NCBI GenBank assembly: GCA_030549495.1
Contig: JAUIRK010000069.1
Location: 372,001-436,000, forward strand
DNA length: 64,000 nucleotides
Source of the DNA: Nectonema munidae
Taxonomy: Eukaryota > Nematomorpha > Nectonematoida > Nectonematidae
Reading direction: 5' to 3'
Numbering within the stretch: position 1 is the stretch's first letter; each line of letters begins with the position of its first letter. Both the position numbers and the translations under genes were made by a program. This document shows positions 47,767-59,517 of the stretch, one piece after another. The notes beneath the pieces were generated by a model. It worked only from the letters and a program-made list of their open reading frames with translations, did no database searches and had not been told where the DNA came from.

Positions 47767-48687
47767 TATATTTTCTTTATATAAACTTTTTAATAAAATT
47801 TAATAAAAAGGAAAAAAGATCAGTTTCAATATTTTTCATTTTTATAATTTAAATTTTTTGGTATTATTGTTGACATATGAGTAGTTTTATGAATTTTGAA
47901 CATCGAAGCAGAACTAAAATATATTATCTTTCTCTACACATACTTTATACTCTTTTGGATGATTTCCTTTTAATTGTGTTTGCTCGCTTGGGAAAGTACT
48001 GTATTGTTCGTTTCTGAGAGAATAAGAATTTTGAGGAGTCTGAGAGAATAAGACTTTTGTGGTTCTCTAAGTATGATTTAAATAATAATTTTTAGTTTAA
48101 AAAAAATGACTAGAACTATCTGTGTTTTAGATTATGATTATGATTATATTCAGAATCGGGCCTAAAGGTAATATTGTTTAATTTATATATTATGAATTAA
48201 TTTCGTATTTTAGTAATAAATTAAAAAAAAGAATTAAATATATTTAAAGTATATGGCTTAAACATGCAATTAATGAAGATTTTTTCGTGTAAAATATTAG
48301 AGATATAGAGAGATAATAATGAGTTATAATATAGAGTTAGAGATAAAATAATAAAAAATTATGTTAAATCTTTAAAGCGAATTTTCAATAGAAACTAAAA
48401 AAATATAGTTAAAAACACAATATTAATAAATAAATTTTAATAATTTATATTTTTTTTATTAATATTTTTATTTTGTTTAAAACGAGCGCCATCATTATAC
48501 CTAAGTTAAAGATTATTTTTATTAATTCTTTTATGAAAATTATGCCAATTTGATCAAATTCAGCGTTCTAAGAACTCAATAATTATACAAAATTTGTAGT
48601 TATTTAAACTATTTTTTAATCATTTTTCATATTAAATGTATCCTTCCGAATATGGATAATTAATTAAATCACCTAAAATATGGTGGC

Positions 48688-49169
48688 ATGCTCACTAGAA
48701 AATGGTTAAAACAAATGACTGTTATGAACGTATTTACAAGTAATTTTTTTGGGAAGTTACCTCTTTCCCCTCCTTCTTCTGATAATTCACCTTTGACTTA
48801 TTTTGATTGCCAAATTCTGGAAGATAAAAAAAGGCCAAAGTCTTATTCAGCACCTACTTCTCCACTTTGCCAATTTTCAGAAAGACGTGACGATGATAAG
48901 TCGAAAGTATCTAGTCTTGTTTTGTCTCCAAAAAGTGAAAAAGATACAGATGAATTTTCTAAATTAACGCTGAATTTATCAATTGAAAAACTAAGAGCTT
49001 TTTTTAAATATAAACTTTTAAAGTTAGATGAAACACGAGCTCGTATATCTCAAAGAACCGAAGAAGTTTTGTTTAGATTAAACAAAAATAATGTTAAATC
49101 ATCAAAATCTTTAAAAGTTTTTGGATTGACTGAAGATACTGATTCTAGTTCTGATGAGGATTCGTTCAG
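48688..49169 (+). CDS. Exon-like coding segment, unknown protein (weakly NSL1/KANSL1-like), part A
   Basis: An open frame from ATG codes 160 residues and ends at a good donor (CAG followed by GTATTC). The product is Ser/Lys/Asp-rich, with Pro/Ser patches near residues 25-70, a predicted helical stretch near residues 95-135 and an acidic Ser/Asp cluster (about residues 150-158). It is less AT-rich and has more even codon use than its surroundings. Its last two bases are in phase with the acceptor of the segment at 56974-57383, so the two could be exons of one gene split by a 7.8-kb transposon-filled intron. From memory, the helical part recalls the N-terminal helical region of KANSL1, but weakly. 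The true start may lie upstream. Confidence 0.45.
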
Positions 49170-50009
49170 GTATTCTTTTTTACATAATTTTTGTATATTT
49201 ATATTATATCTGAAAGCTAAGAAATAACCTGTCTTAATATGTACTTTTTTAACTCACTTATTTGTTATTAGGTATCATTTCTTTGTCTATTAATCTGTTT
49301 TCTCCCATTTTTAGAAATTTTTACGATATTAATAGTTTCGATTTTCTTAATTTTTTAATTTTACAAAATACTTCATAAAAAATGCTACTATTTCTGTTGA
49401 ATAGGAATTTTTTTATCACTATTTTCTATCCTCATATTTTATGTTCTACTGATTTAATTATTGTCTTATTTTGTAATTTCTTTACCTAGAGAAATGGAAT
49501 CTTCACAACAATCAAATAAAAAAAAACATCTTTAATTTTCTTTCTTTATTTGAATCACACATATAGCATTTCATTCTTTCGGTGTTCTAAACTAATAGTC
49601 GTATAAACTCGTGTGCATGAATTTTGCAAAAGCTGTTTCTTTGTTTTTTTCTACATTGTTAACCGAGTAACGTTATTAAATCATTAAAGCATTTAGTTTA
49701 AACTTTGAAAAATTAATAAGCCTCTCAGGTCCGTATAAAATTTAAGTGTTTTATTTTTGTTTGTATGTTACAGTTTTTTTGTTTAATTCTATGTGAATTT
49801 AAAATAATATATAATTTCAAAAGCTATTTCTTAAAATTGAAGTTAGTGCTTCTGTGAAAAAATTTATTTCTAAAAAAACTAAAAGAATGGGTCTTAAAGG
49901 TCGCTAGAATACTGACTAGGGTTATAATAACTCGGAATTAATTGTGTCAGTTAAAAAATTGCGCCTAGAGTATCTTTTGATCATGTAGTTCAGTTTGATG
50001 CATAACCTG

Positions 50010-50385
50010 ATGATTTTCTGCGAATCATAATCCACTCTTTTGATTGTTAACATAGGCATACATATGGAACCAGGTCTCATTAGTGCTTTTCATCATCTTC
50101 TTTCACGAAATCTGAACCTCTGACAATATGGTATTCTTTTCCATTTGTCCTATTTTTTTTTAACTCGTGCATAACACCTTATACGGTTTACAATTTTTCA
50201 ACAATTTTATGTGCACTTCAATAAGACCTATTGGATTATTGCGACAATCTCAAAATAGACTTTCTTGGCCTACCTTCCATTCTCATTGCAATTCTCACTG
50301 CCTTTTCCTCAACTAGAGCTCTTGTACGACTGGATATTGGCGCATCAGCTACTGAACCTGTTCCTTAAACTTTTCAATAAGTAGT
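50010..50385 (-). mobile_element. Mariner/Tc1-type transposase remnant (helix-turn-helix region)
   Basis: Minus-strand reading gives ADAPISSRTRALVEEKAVRI, then GRPRKSILRLSQQ, SAHKIVEKL and HELKKNRTNGKEYHI. These follow the order of the DNA-binding part of mariner-like transposases (GSVADAP, SGRPR, SxRRLA, HxIL). Stops and shifts interrupt it and no catalytic DDE region was found. Confidence 0.5.
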
Positions 50386-50716
50386 TCATATACAAACAAA
50401 TGAATTATATTGGAAAAAAAATTCTTCAGTTTTCCCGAAAATTTTTGAACATCTTTTTTTTAGAAAAATCCATTTTTATCTGGAATTTTTGCTCGCCTTT
50501 TATGAGATTTTAAATGATTTCGATTAAAAATGACTGTAAATCATCCGATGTTAGATAGATGAGTCCAAGGTTCACTTATGAATTATAAAACGGCTGTTGA
50601 CTGACTAACTTAGCATTTACCTAATGAGAAACATCTTGATATTGAAACCAAGCACTGCCTAATAGATAGAAAGTTGAAATTCTAAATCAGAAGTATCCTC
50701 GCTTTTTAAATTTATA

Positions 50717-50944
50717 CTCGACTTCCATGCTTTGAATGAAATAGATAGGTCATCTATGTTGAATGCATTTGACTTAGAGTCTAGACCACATTATACTGAA
50801 ATATTTCGAAATATGGCACATACTGCCGCCCCAACTCAAGTTATTAGTGTAGAACGATTGTTTTCGGCTCTTCGTATTTTTCATTTTGACCTGCAAGATT
50901 CAGTGTTTGAAGAATATTTTGTTCCTGAAAGTAAATTTATTTAA
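50717..50944 (+). mobile_element. hAT transposase C-terminal dimerisation fragment
   Basis: Open stretch with APTQVISVERLFSALRIFHF, the conserved hAT dimerisation segment (xxSVERxFSxxxxI), ending in a stop about 35 residues later. No N-terminal or catalytic part is attached. Confidence 0.65.
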
Positions 50945-51313
50945 ATTGATTTTTTTTATCTGCCTTTAATTTTCTCTTAGTTTTATATGCAGTGTAATTT
51001 TTATTTAATTTTAAATTTAGTTAAACTCAATGCTTTTTATCAAATAATTGAAATGTTTGAATTTTGCCAAACAGAATTTGAGCTGATGTTTCATGGTAGC
51101 AGTCATGCCATATAAATTGATAAGCTATGTAGCCGAAGCTCGAGCTATATTCGTTTGAAAACAATGCCACCGAAGCAGGAGCTGGAACAACAGCTCGATT
51201 ATATGATGACTCGGGAACTGGAACCGTAACGTAACCAATTTCAAGACATCTCTCAATTGTAGTTCTTTTTTAAGAAATTAATGATGCAGATGTTCTAAAA
51301 TCTCAACCCACAC

Positions 51314-51630
51314 CAGGGGTTTTCAAAATTTTAACCGATCGACCCCTCCTTAATAGATTATTTGCTTTCTCCTCGACCCCCAGACAAGATTAATAAACAT
51401 ATGAAACCATTTTTTGCATTTCTGCTGATGATCACCAATGTATGAAAAGTTACCTTTAAAATAATAGTGTATAAAAAATTTATTATATGTTTAGATACTA
51501 ATGTATTACTTTCATATTTTTTTCTGCCTAAAAATTTAATTGATTCTCCATAACATGACGGACTCCCTTTCAACTTCTATGTAATAATAGACCCCTGGAA
51601 AAATCTTATCGACCAGTTTGGGGACCCATG
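51314..51630. mobile_element. hAT-type MITE
   Basis: 317 bp from CAGGGG to the inverse of CATGGGTCCCC. Flanks ACCCACAC (51306-51313) and ACCTACAC (51631-51638) match at 7 of 8. Confidence 0.75.
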
Positions 51631-52131
51631 ACCTACACCACTACAATATGATCAGTAAAGAAATTGCAACTTTATCGAATACAGACAATATTTCCTTCAT
51701 TTTAAACAAAAGTATAACAGATATGAATAATGATTAGTCCTATGCTTTTCTTGCTCAAAGTAGAACTTTAAAAAGGAACCTTTAGTACCAATTTTTTGAG
51801 CTTATCAATAAAAAGTGGCGTATATGAATAGGGGAAACGACAACAAAAATTGCTATCAAAATGCAGATCAATATTTCTGAACTGATCGAAACTTATCTTC
51901 TATTCCTTGAATTAAACGAAACCTAGATGCTTATTCTGGATTTGATGCCCAATTTTTTCCTAAACACATGAAGGACAAACACCTTTATGAAGATACCTCA
52001 CCCCAAAATGGGTATATGAAGAAAAATCACCTCAAATTATTTTTTTATCTGTTGCTGTTTTCACAAAAAGTGTTTAAATTTTTAGAATTAAAAAAAATTA
52101 TAAAATTTAAAGTCACAAAATCGAGTGAATA

Positions 52132-52439
52132 CAGTATACCCTCGTTACATCGAACTACATGGGGGAGAAGAGTGTCCGACATAACAGAGGGTCTACTATA
52201 TATATATATGGCAGAAAAAAATATTTCAAATTGGACGAATTTATTGCCACAATAAGCTTTGGAATAACGTAAAAATTTAGAATGACCGTGAACTACCTAT
52301 GGAGTAAAAAAATAAAATGACTGCTTGTAAGCCAAAGCGAAATTAAAAAAGTCAATGAAAATGACCCCTTGTAAGCCTATGAGGATAAGTCGGCTCACGG
52401 TCCGACTTATCCGATATCCGAGTTAACGAGGGTCTACTG
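52132..52439. mobile_element. pogo/Tigger-type MITE with TA duplication
   Basis: Ends are inverted copies of CAGTAGACCCTCGTTA (one mismatch) with TA on both sides. The interior contains GTCCGAC/GTCGGAC inverted segments typical of Tigger-like non-autonomous elements. Confidence 0.7.
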
Positions 52440-53314
52440 TATGTATATCCTTATAAACGTTATAAATAAAAAGAAAAGATATAGGGAGTAATGTTTCAAA
52501 CAATTTTATGTAAACTAATATTTCGACTCGAAGAGTCTTTATCAAATGACTACTTCATTTGAATAAGTAAACTTGTGGGATAAATAATCTTGCATGCAAG
52601 GGATTAAAAAGTAATTTTAACTTATAAATTTTAAATTAAAATTAATTATTTTATCTAATTATTTAAAAAATGGTGTTTTATTGACTTAAAAAATCTTCAA
52701 AAAAGCGATAAAATATTCGACAATTTCATTTTAACAGTGCATTTTAGAGCGTAATAAAATTTGCTATTGACTTTTGTTCCCCCTTTTGATGGTTTATTTA
52801 ACAATATCTCCTAATTGCCTTTTTGCTATTTGTTGTCAGCTTCATTTTTCAAATGAGCCAAAAAGAAATCGATAATAGGCATTGTGTTGTTTTGTTTTCC
52901 ATCATTCTCTGAAATGATTCATCTCAACTGCCTTTAAAATTTTGCGATCATCATCTAAAAATCATTACTCCTTGATGAAATTTTTCAAGGAAAAATGTCT
53001 TGACATTTTCAGAGCTCTGGGAGGAGTCTCGTTCCAATAAGAAAATGCAAAAACTTTGGTTCGCAATTTTGAGTTTTGTTATGAAAATCATATAAGTAGG
53101 AACGATTTTCAGACTGAAAATTTTTGTGCTATTTTTTTGAGTGGTTTTTTTTTTTAACTTTTAGCATGATCACTCGATTCTGGTTGTTGAAGTTTCTCTA
53201 TTTTGTTATTTCAGACATCTCAAATTTTCCTTTAATATTGAATTTCACTATATACACGTAAATTTGAGGAAAAGGGCTCTTCATTGAAATTTATCTAAAC
53301 GTTTATCATTTTAA

Positions 53315-55100
53315 CCTTCCTATACCGAAAACCTCTCATAATACACGGAGTACTAAAATGGGGTCATATTTGACCCCAATAGTTCTTTGTTTTTAAACAT
53401 GTTAATAAGGTTCCGAAAGCAAAAGAAATTATTAAAAGTTATACTCAGAAACTTTAAAGCTTTATTTTCAAATATTCATTTGCTAAAATTTATATTTATG
53501 AAAGGAAAAACAAGATTAATAGAAAGTAAAATAATGGCTACATATAATTAAACATTACAGTTTACACATGTTGTTACATTGGATTCTGTATGTTCAGGGC
53601 AATGGATGAAGAGCATAACGAACATTTAGCACTATATTTGATGTCTTTCGACCTTGGGCAGAATGCACGGCGATTTCTTTTCCATTTTCCTGAATTAGCT
53701 GGTATTGGTGATGCAACCTGTTGTGGTAGAGGGCCTATAACTGATGCCATAGCTGCTTTGACTGACAATGGTATTCCTGTTCTTGGAGGATTTGCCCTCG
53801 CTTTGATAGCAGGTTTCACGTGTTCAAAACCCAAATCTTTGAGGAAGTTAAGTCTTGTAAGTGATGTATTGAATATTTCTTTTGGTAAAGCACATAAGCA
53901 TTCAAAGCACAAACATTGATAATATGGGTTAGAAGAACAAACAGCCATCTTTTTGAGATTCTGTGACAAGAAAATTCTTTGAGCATCTTGTCAGCACTAT
54001 CAACAGAACCTTAGATTTGTAATCTAATATATCTGGCTTAGAATGTTCTGCAGTGCTAACTGTTTGATCGTTATGTTGACTAGATAACAAAATGACAGAT
54101 TTGTTTTAGCGAGGAACATATGACACCATCATTGCATCTCTTGAAAAAAAACAAACTTGAATTGACCTCGCGTGATTTGGAAGGCAGCATGATTCTTGGT
54201 ACTTTTCGAATTTGTCTTATTGTACCAAGCAAACTTTTGTTTTGTTTCGCCAGCTCCTGAGCAAGTTCGAGCGAAGTAAAGAAATTATCACAAGTTACTC
54301 CGTATCCTTGACCTAGACCTTTCACTAAATCTAACACCACACGTTGTCCTTGCTTTTTTTCACGAGTAGAGGAAATTTGGTCCGTATACACTTGTGAATT
54401 CCAAACATATCCTGAAGGATTTTTGCAATTAGCCCAAATCTTGAAACCATAACGATCTGCTTTACTTTTCATATACACTCGGAATGGGCATCTCCTTCGA
54501 AAACCAACCAACTGTTTATCAACACACATTTGCGATTCGGGCACCGGACACCTTTGATAATTTTTCGTGAAAATTTCCCAAACTTCTCTTATTGGAGCTA
54601 ATTTATCGGAAGCTCTGCGTTCCTGACGAGTTTCATGATTATCTCTTCTAATGAAACGCAATATATTTTGGAAAGCATCGCGCCCCATTGTGGCCTTGAA
54701 AATTGGTCAGCAAAATGCACCGTCATCACTCCAAACACATTTGATTGATTCCTTTCTTCCTCTTGTTGCGCCAAACAAAATCATGATTCCAATAAAAGCG
54801 TTCAGTGTTTCTCTCTTCAATTTCCATTCAGGATGACCGAGTTGTGCTGCCTTCTTTTCAGAACAATCTATTATCATATTGAAGATACTATCATCAAAAA
54901 GTAGCTGAAATGCACTTATTAGCGTGTCTATGTTTTTACTGCTTCTTCATAACTAGAAGAGGAAGAATCATCTTCATTAGGCAAGATATTGTCTTGTTTC
55001 TGAATCTTCATCACAAATTAGTTCTTTACTATCAACCTCCAAATCGGCTGAAGTAGTTAAAGTTTCTCGTATTTGTCTATCACTAAGAGATTCACGAGAC
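53315..55100 (-). mobile_element. piggyBac-like transposon 1, interrupted transposase
   Basis: piggyBac transposases cut and paste DNA at TTAA. The minus-strand coding starts at an ATG ending at 55100 (MSRESLSDRQIRE...). The long clean block 54688-54080 has MGRDAFQNILRF, DKLAPIREVWEIF, KQLVGFRRRCPFRVYMKSKA, GYVWNSQVYT and VTCDNFFTSLELAQEL (with the catalytic Asp). Further on are GSVDSADKMLKEFSCHR (next catalytic Asp) and a C-terminal Cys-rich domain (CPRSKDIKYSAKCSLC, about 53640). Several frameshifts and at least one stop interrupt it (near 54980, 54710 and after 54130). TTAA at 53311-53314 then CCTTCCTATACCG and the palindrome GGGGTCATATTTGACCCC at 53360 mark its 3' end. No 5' end was recognised. 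Confidence 0.85.
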
Positions 55101-55189
55101 ATAACTGGGTGTTATTATCTGTAATTCTCAAATGTATGTCACATAAGGCTATTGGCACCTTTGGTCCACTACCAGTATGTTAACCATAA

Positions 55190-56560
55190 ATTTCTGACCC
55201 AAACCTTTATGAAGTCTTTCATGATGTGTGCAAACTTGATGAATTGATTGATAAGATATTAATTCCCCAAAGCAAATTATACATATTTCAGAAAGGAATT
55301 CCTTTTGAAGTTGATAAAGAAGAAATGAAAGCATTCATTGGCATAAATATAATGATGTCTTATCATGTTTTGCCACAACTACGCGATTATTTTTCTAATG
55401 ATCCTGATTTGAGAGTACAACAATTGCTGAGACGATGAGTAGAGATAGAATGTACGCAATCAGAAGAGCTTTGCACTTTTCAGACAACAACAAAGCGCTT
55501 GCCAGTCTGCAAAATCCTTCCTATGACAGAGCATGGAAAATAAGACCTTTAATAAATCATTCCAATGCTGCTTTTCAAAATGCGATGGAACCAACTTTTG
55601 AGCAAGCTATTGATGAACGAATGGTTAAATTCAAAGGGCAGAGTTTGATGAAACAATACATGAAAGATAAACCTATTCAAAGAGGTTTCAAGCATTGGTG
55701 CAGAAATGATGCAAGAAGTGGTTATTTATTTGAATTTGACATCTATGTTGGTAGAAAATCTAGTGCAACCGAAGTTGGTTTATCTCAAAGCGTAGTCATG
55801 CAATTGACAAAATCATTGTCAAACTCAGGCTGTCATTTGTTTTTTTGACAATTTCTATACATCACCTGCTTTAGTATACCGTCTTATGACAGAGCATAAC
55901 ATATTTTCATGCGGTACTGTAAGACAAAACAGAAAATGACTCCCAAAAGATCTAAAGTTGGATAAAGAATTAAAAAAGCGTGAAATCGAAGCAAGATTCT
56001 ATAATGGGATGTCCTTGGTGAAATGGCTAGATACAAAAGTTGTCATGGTGTTATCAACTATTGACTCAGGAGCTGAAACAAACACGGTTTCTGTGAGCGT
56101 AGGCAAAAGGGAAAACCAGGTAAAGTCAATATTCAAGTACCTGCAATGGTTCAACGTTATAACAAGTTTGTGCGAGGACAACAAACCAGTGTTTATACAT
56201 TTGATAGAAAAAGCCCTGGAAAATATTATTGCAGACCATTTTGGGATTACATCAATATGGGCATTGTGAATTCCTTCATTGTTTACCAGAAATTAAAAAA
56301 AAAGAAGTTTTCGATAAACAAGAAAAGTCTATAAAAACGCAAACCTCTTTCCTTTATTGGAAATTTTTCATCCAGAAAAAAGCAAACTCCTTCTATACAA
56401 AAACCTTACAATCCAGAAAGACATAGAATCCATTATGCTGAGAAACATGGACGATGTAAAAAGTGTTATGACAAAGAAAAAATGAGCATAAAGGATTTAT
56501 TAAGTGCTTAGATTGTGACGTTTACCTCTGTCTCAATAAAATCGAAATTGCTGGGAAAAA
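55190..56560 (+). mobile_element. piggyBac-like transposon 2 (PGBD4-like group), interrupted transposase
   Basis: A second, clearly different piggyBac transposase head to head with transposon 1. In order: VFHDVCKLDELIDKI, EMKAFIGINIMM, MSRDRMYAIRRALHFSDNN (55435 on), FEQAIDERMVKFKGQS, DNFYTSPALVYRL, then a basal part with VPAMVQRYNKFVRGQQ and a C-terminal zinc motif RCKKCYDKEK...KCLDCDVYLCLN. The frame is broken by stops near 55437, 55847 and 55940 and by shifts after 56120 and near 56470. Its 5' end seems lost at the junction with transposon 1. TTAA-like remains are at 56807. Confidence 0.85.
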
Positions 56561-56973
56561 TAGCATGAATAAAGAAATTTTTAAAGTTACTTTTTGTGAA
56601 AAAATTTTTTTCACTATCAAAAATACTTTTTATTACATTAAAATAAAGCATTTTGTATTACCTTTTTATACTTTAAAATAAGTAGATAGAGTTATTTAAG
56701 CAAACTTTGTATAAACATAATTAAGTTTTGATCTTTTCAAAAAAAAGGTGCAAATAAACATAATTCCCTAAGTATGATAAAATCATACTTTCCTTACCAA
56801 TAAAGTTTAACTTTTCCGACCTGGTGGGTGGGATTCCACCCAAATTTTTTTTATATTTTTCTCCTTAAATAAAAAAGGAAATTGATAAAATTATTTATAA
56901 AATATGTTCAACTAATGCCTAACAATCTACTTACAATAATTTTTCTAAAAAAAATTAAGAGATAATTTTTTAG

Positions 56974-57383
56974 GACTGAAGGACTTAACACCATGTCTAC
57001 AAATGATCCCATTTCGTTTGTGTTTAGTCGCGGGCTTGTTGTTAACGCAAATGAAAATCTGCGCTTTGAAATGCAAAGACAGAAGCACATTAAAAGGTGG
57101 TGCCAAATTCATTCTAAAATCTCCAAAGTACAAAGCGTGATATCACAGCTCCAATCAAATCCCACTCCTACAAGGCCAAGAAGAAGACGCTCCTGGAAGG
57201 AAGAAATCGCTCCTGCGCTGCTTGATTCGTCTTCTGCGCGAACACGGGCATCTCTGCCCCACTCATCCAAAAGTTGGGGAGGAAGTGCGGGTTCCAACAC
57301 TTTGGTTGTATGTGCCGATTCTCTCTTGAAGCCAGATGTCGACATTCCTGCCTATTGCCTTTCCAATGTTTGCACTGCAGAAA
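56974..57383 (+). CDS. Exon-like coding segment, unknown protein (weakly NSL1/KANSL1-like), part B
   Basis: An open segment between a possible acceptor (six T then AG) and a donor (AAA followed by GTATGC), markedly richer in GC than its surroundings. It codes about 136 residues: a helical part containing RW-x6-KIS-x5-I-x-Q (about residues 45-62), a basic patch PRRRRS, then SSSARTR and a Cys pair near the end. The RW...IS...I.Q spacing and the SSS-ARTR element recall the coiled coil and middle region of KANSL1, the scaffold of the NSL histone acetyltransferase complex; this rests on memory of the family. Phase is compatible with the segment ending at 49169. Later exons, including any PEHE domain, were not found in the window. 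Confidence 0.42.
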
Positions 57384-58428
57384 GTATGCTATTCTACACG
57401 TGATTTTGAACGTTTAAGTTGACAAGTGCCTCAATCAATTTCTAAATGAGCATGTGTACAATTTTTGAAACCTATTGATGACGGGATTAGGATTTGCGTA
57501 GAATTAGTATTCGTGTTGCAGTTAGGTTAGGCCTTGTGTTAACGCAATCGTACATGTATACATTAGTGGTCTTGCAAGACCACTGGGGAGACAACCTACT
57601 ATATTTCTTTTTAACAAAATCGATGAAATCTGAAAATCTCACTTTTTGTAAAAAAAAATTTTAATATCCTTTAAGAATATGACAAATTAAAAATATTTGC
57701 AATTTTGAAAAACTGTTTATTAAATTTTTTTCAAATATATAATGTAACATCTTAAATTTCTTATGGAGATGGTTATAGGGATATTTTATTTTATAAAAGT
57801 TTCAAACTTTTCCGCAATGTGACAAAATCTAATTATTATCTCCCTATACTTTCAATGCAAAATTTGGTTGAAAAAGATAACATTAAAAATAAATGTGTTT
57901 TCATTTGTTTTAAGCAAAAAACGCCATATTCTTTTACATGAAACTAGTTAAGAAGCTTTTTTAGGTACACATACCATATATTGATACATTCCAAATTAAA
58001 TTAATTGACCCTTATAGTAGCCCTTAGCGTTTTCCAAGAGTTTATATTTGGTAGTTTAAAGTGCTCTTTTGCTTCCAAGCCTCCATTTATACTCTTCTAA
58101 AGTCATTATTTCAACTTTAAGAAAGTTTTTTTGATACCTTGAAAAAAATGATTCAGTTATTTGATTTGATATTCGTTTATTTGTAAGGTCAGTCCACTTT
58201 TTTATTTCAAAGAAAAACCGAGAATAAACTTCGCGATCTTACATCGTTATTTTTCCACTTTCAAGCAATAGTAGTACTTTAGTAAAAGAGAAAAGTGTTT
58301 TACACTTCTTGTGTGGTAAAATTTGTCTATACTCAAGGATTTACTGCTTTCATACTTAAAGGGTTCGTTATGGTTAATGTAAGATTTCTCGTTTTCTTCT
58401 TTTCGAGAAAATTTTATTGAATTTAGAT
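57384..58428. other. AT-rich stretch after exon-like segment B
   Basis: No gene recognised. It contains a segment near 57448-57525 that recurs inverted near 38335-38390 (both with GCGTAGAATTAG), and a perfect 20-bp palindrome at 57565-57584. Confidence 0.5.
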
Positions 58429-59517
58429 TAGAGATTCACCAAACAGCATTTTTGCCGAATACACATAATATTCTTTTATGCCTATATATTTTATGTTGTT
58501 TTAGCCATTTTTATGTTACTCTTACCTAGCAATTATAACGATTGTTTATTACATAATATTCATAATTAGAAATACAATTATAGTTTCAATTTTAAAATGT
58601 CTCAAAGTCGCAGTGTGGTATGGAAATATTTTAAGCCTCGTGAGAGTGATCCAACATAATGTTTGTGTAATTTATGCAATGACAAGGTTTCAAGAGGGCG
58701 AAGGATTGCAAAAAATCTCCCTCTCTCTCTCTCTCTCTGGATAGAAAGAAAATATGGAACATAAATGACCATAGAGCTGTTGAACTTCACAAATTAATTG
58801 GAGATGATTGCTGTAGATACACAGCCATTTTCAGTTGTTGAAAATGAAGGTTTCAAATGTGTAGTTGCCTGTAAACCAGCATAGGTGGCTTATGTATGTA
58901 AGGCGCATCAAACAACCTATAAACTATAAGGTTTCAAACGCCTTATGAAAAAAATTTGCCCTAAATCTAGTATTCCATGTAGGAGATATTTTTCTGATAA
59001 GATTGTCCCAAATATATATGATCAGCTATTTAAGAAAGTTGAAGCTGAGCTACTAGCAGCAAATTATATTTCTTTAACAACAGATATATGGACTGCCACT
59101 ACAGCCAACTTTCCATTCATAAGCTTAACAGCACAGTGGATCTCTAACAACTTTGAATGTCAAAATTTATCAATATAAGTACAGTACTGACTAATGAGTC
59201 TTCTGACTAGGTATTAAGCAATAGCTTAGTAATCACCGTATTTACTTTTTGTGTTCATATTCATGTTTGCATTAGCGATTTACTTTTTCATTTTTTCTGT
59301 GCATATTCTTATGTTTTATTTGTGTTCATATTCTTGTTTGCATTTAATTAATAAACTTGTTCAAAAAAGCCATAAAGGTATAGCTATAGCCATTTAAGTA
59401 GCCTGGTGAACCACATGGTGGTGGTAAAATACCCGTATAATATAAAACCGCCGAATACCGAATAGTGAGAAAAATGACCGAATACCGAATAGTTACCGAA
59501 TATTCGGTACACCTTTA
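58429..59517 (+). mobile_element. hAT (ZBED-type) transposon, internally deleted, with ends and target duplication
   Basis: The left end TAGAGATTCACC and right end (reverse TAAAGGTGTACC) are imperfect inverted repeats, flanked by ATTTAGAT on both sides (58421-58428, 59518-59525), the 8-bp hAT duplication. Subterminal CCGAATACCGAATA repeats lie near 59450-59500. Coding remains: a BED zinc finger (VVWKYFKPRESDPT, CLCNLCNDKVSRG, from about 58597) with an in-frame stop after DPT, then FSVVENEGFK, and after a 70-bp insertion, RLMKKICPK...YFSDKIVPNIYDQLF and LTTDIWTATTANFPFISLTA (first catalytic Asp) to a stop at 59178. The rest of the catalytic domain is missing. A (CT)n run lies at 58718-58738. 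Confidence 0.8.
58858..58927 (+). mobile_element. ~70-bp retroposed element, copy 3, inside a hAT transposase
   Basis: 70 bp flanked by perfect 11-bp duplications AAGGTTTCAAA (58847-58857, 58928-58938). Removing it and one duplication restores continuous hAT coding (ENEGFKRLMKK), which fixes its borders. Confidence 0.85.

Larger units (their letters stand above)
44341..48687. other. Region upstream of MCM5
   Basis: It should hold the MCM5 promoter, though no clear E2F site or other motif was picked out. Contents: two tRNA-derived repeats (44676-44770, 44797-44880), the (TTC)n tract (45434-45599), a TAGG tetranucleotide tract (46304-46353), a LINE (46180-47460) and a 69-bp retroposed element (47698-47766). 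The remainder is AT-rich. Confidence 0.6.
49170..53310. other. Non-coding stretch with transposon fragments
   Basis: No host exon recognised. It holds a mariner-type transposase remnant (50010-50385), the C-terminal end of a hAT transposase (50717-50944), a hAT MITE (51314-51630) and a pogo-type MITE (52132-52439). The remainder is AT-rich without visible structure. If the flanking exon-like segments form one gene, this is intronic. Confidence 0.6.

Noticed and set aside
53590-53919. Plus-strand open frame of 109 codons
   Set aside because: It is the reverse of the C-terminal zinc domain of piggyBac transposon 1.
57109-57345. Minus-strand open frame of 78 codons
   Set aside because: It opposes exon-like segment B, which has better splice sites and a longer open frame.
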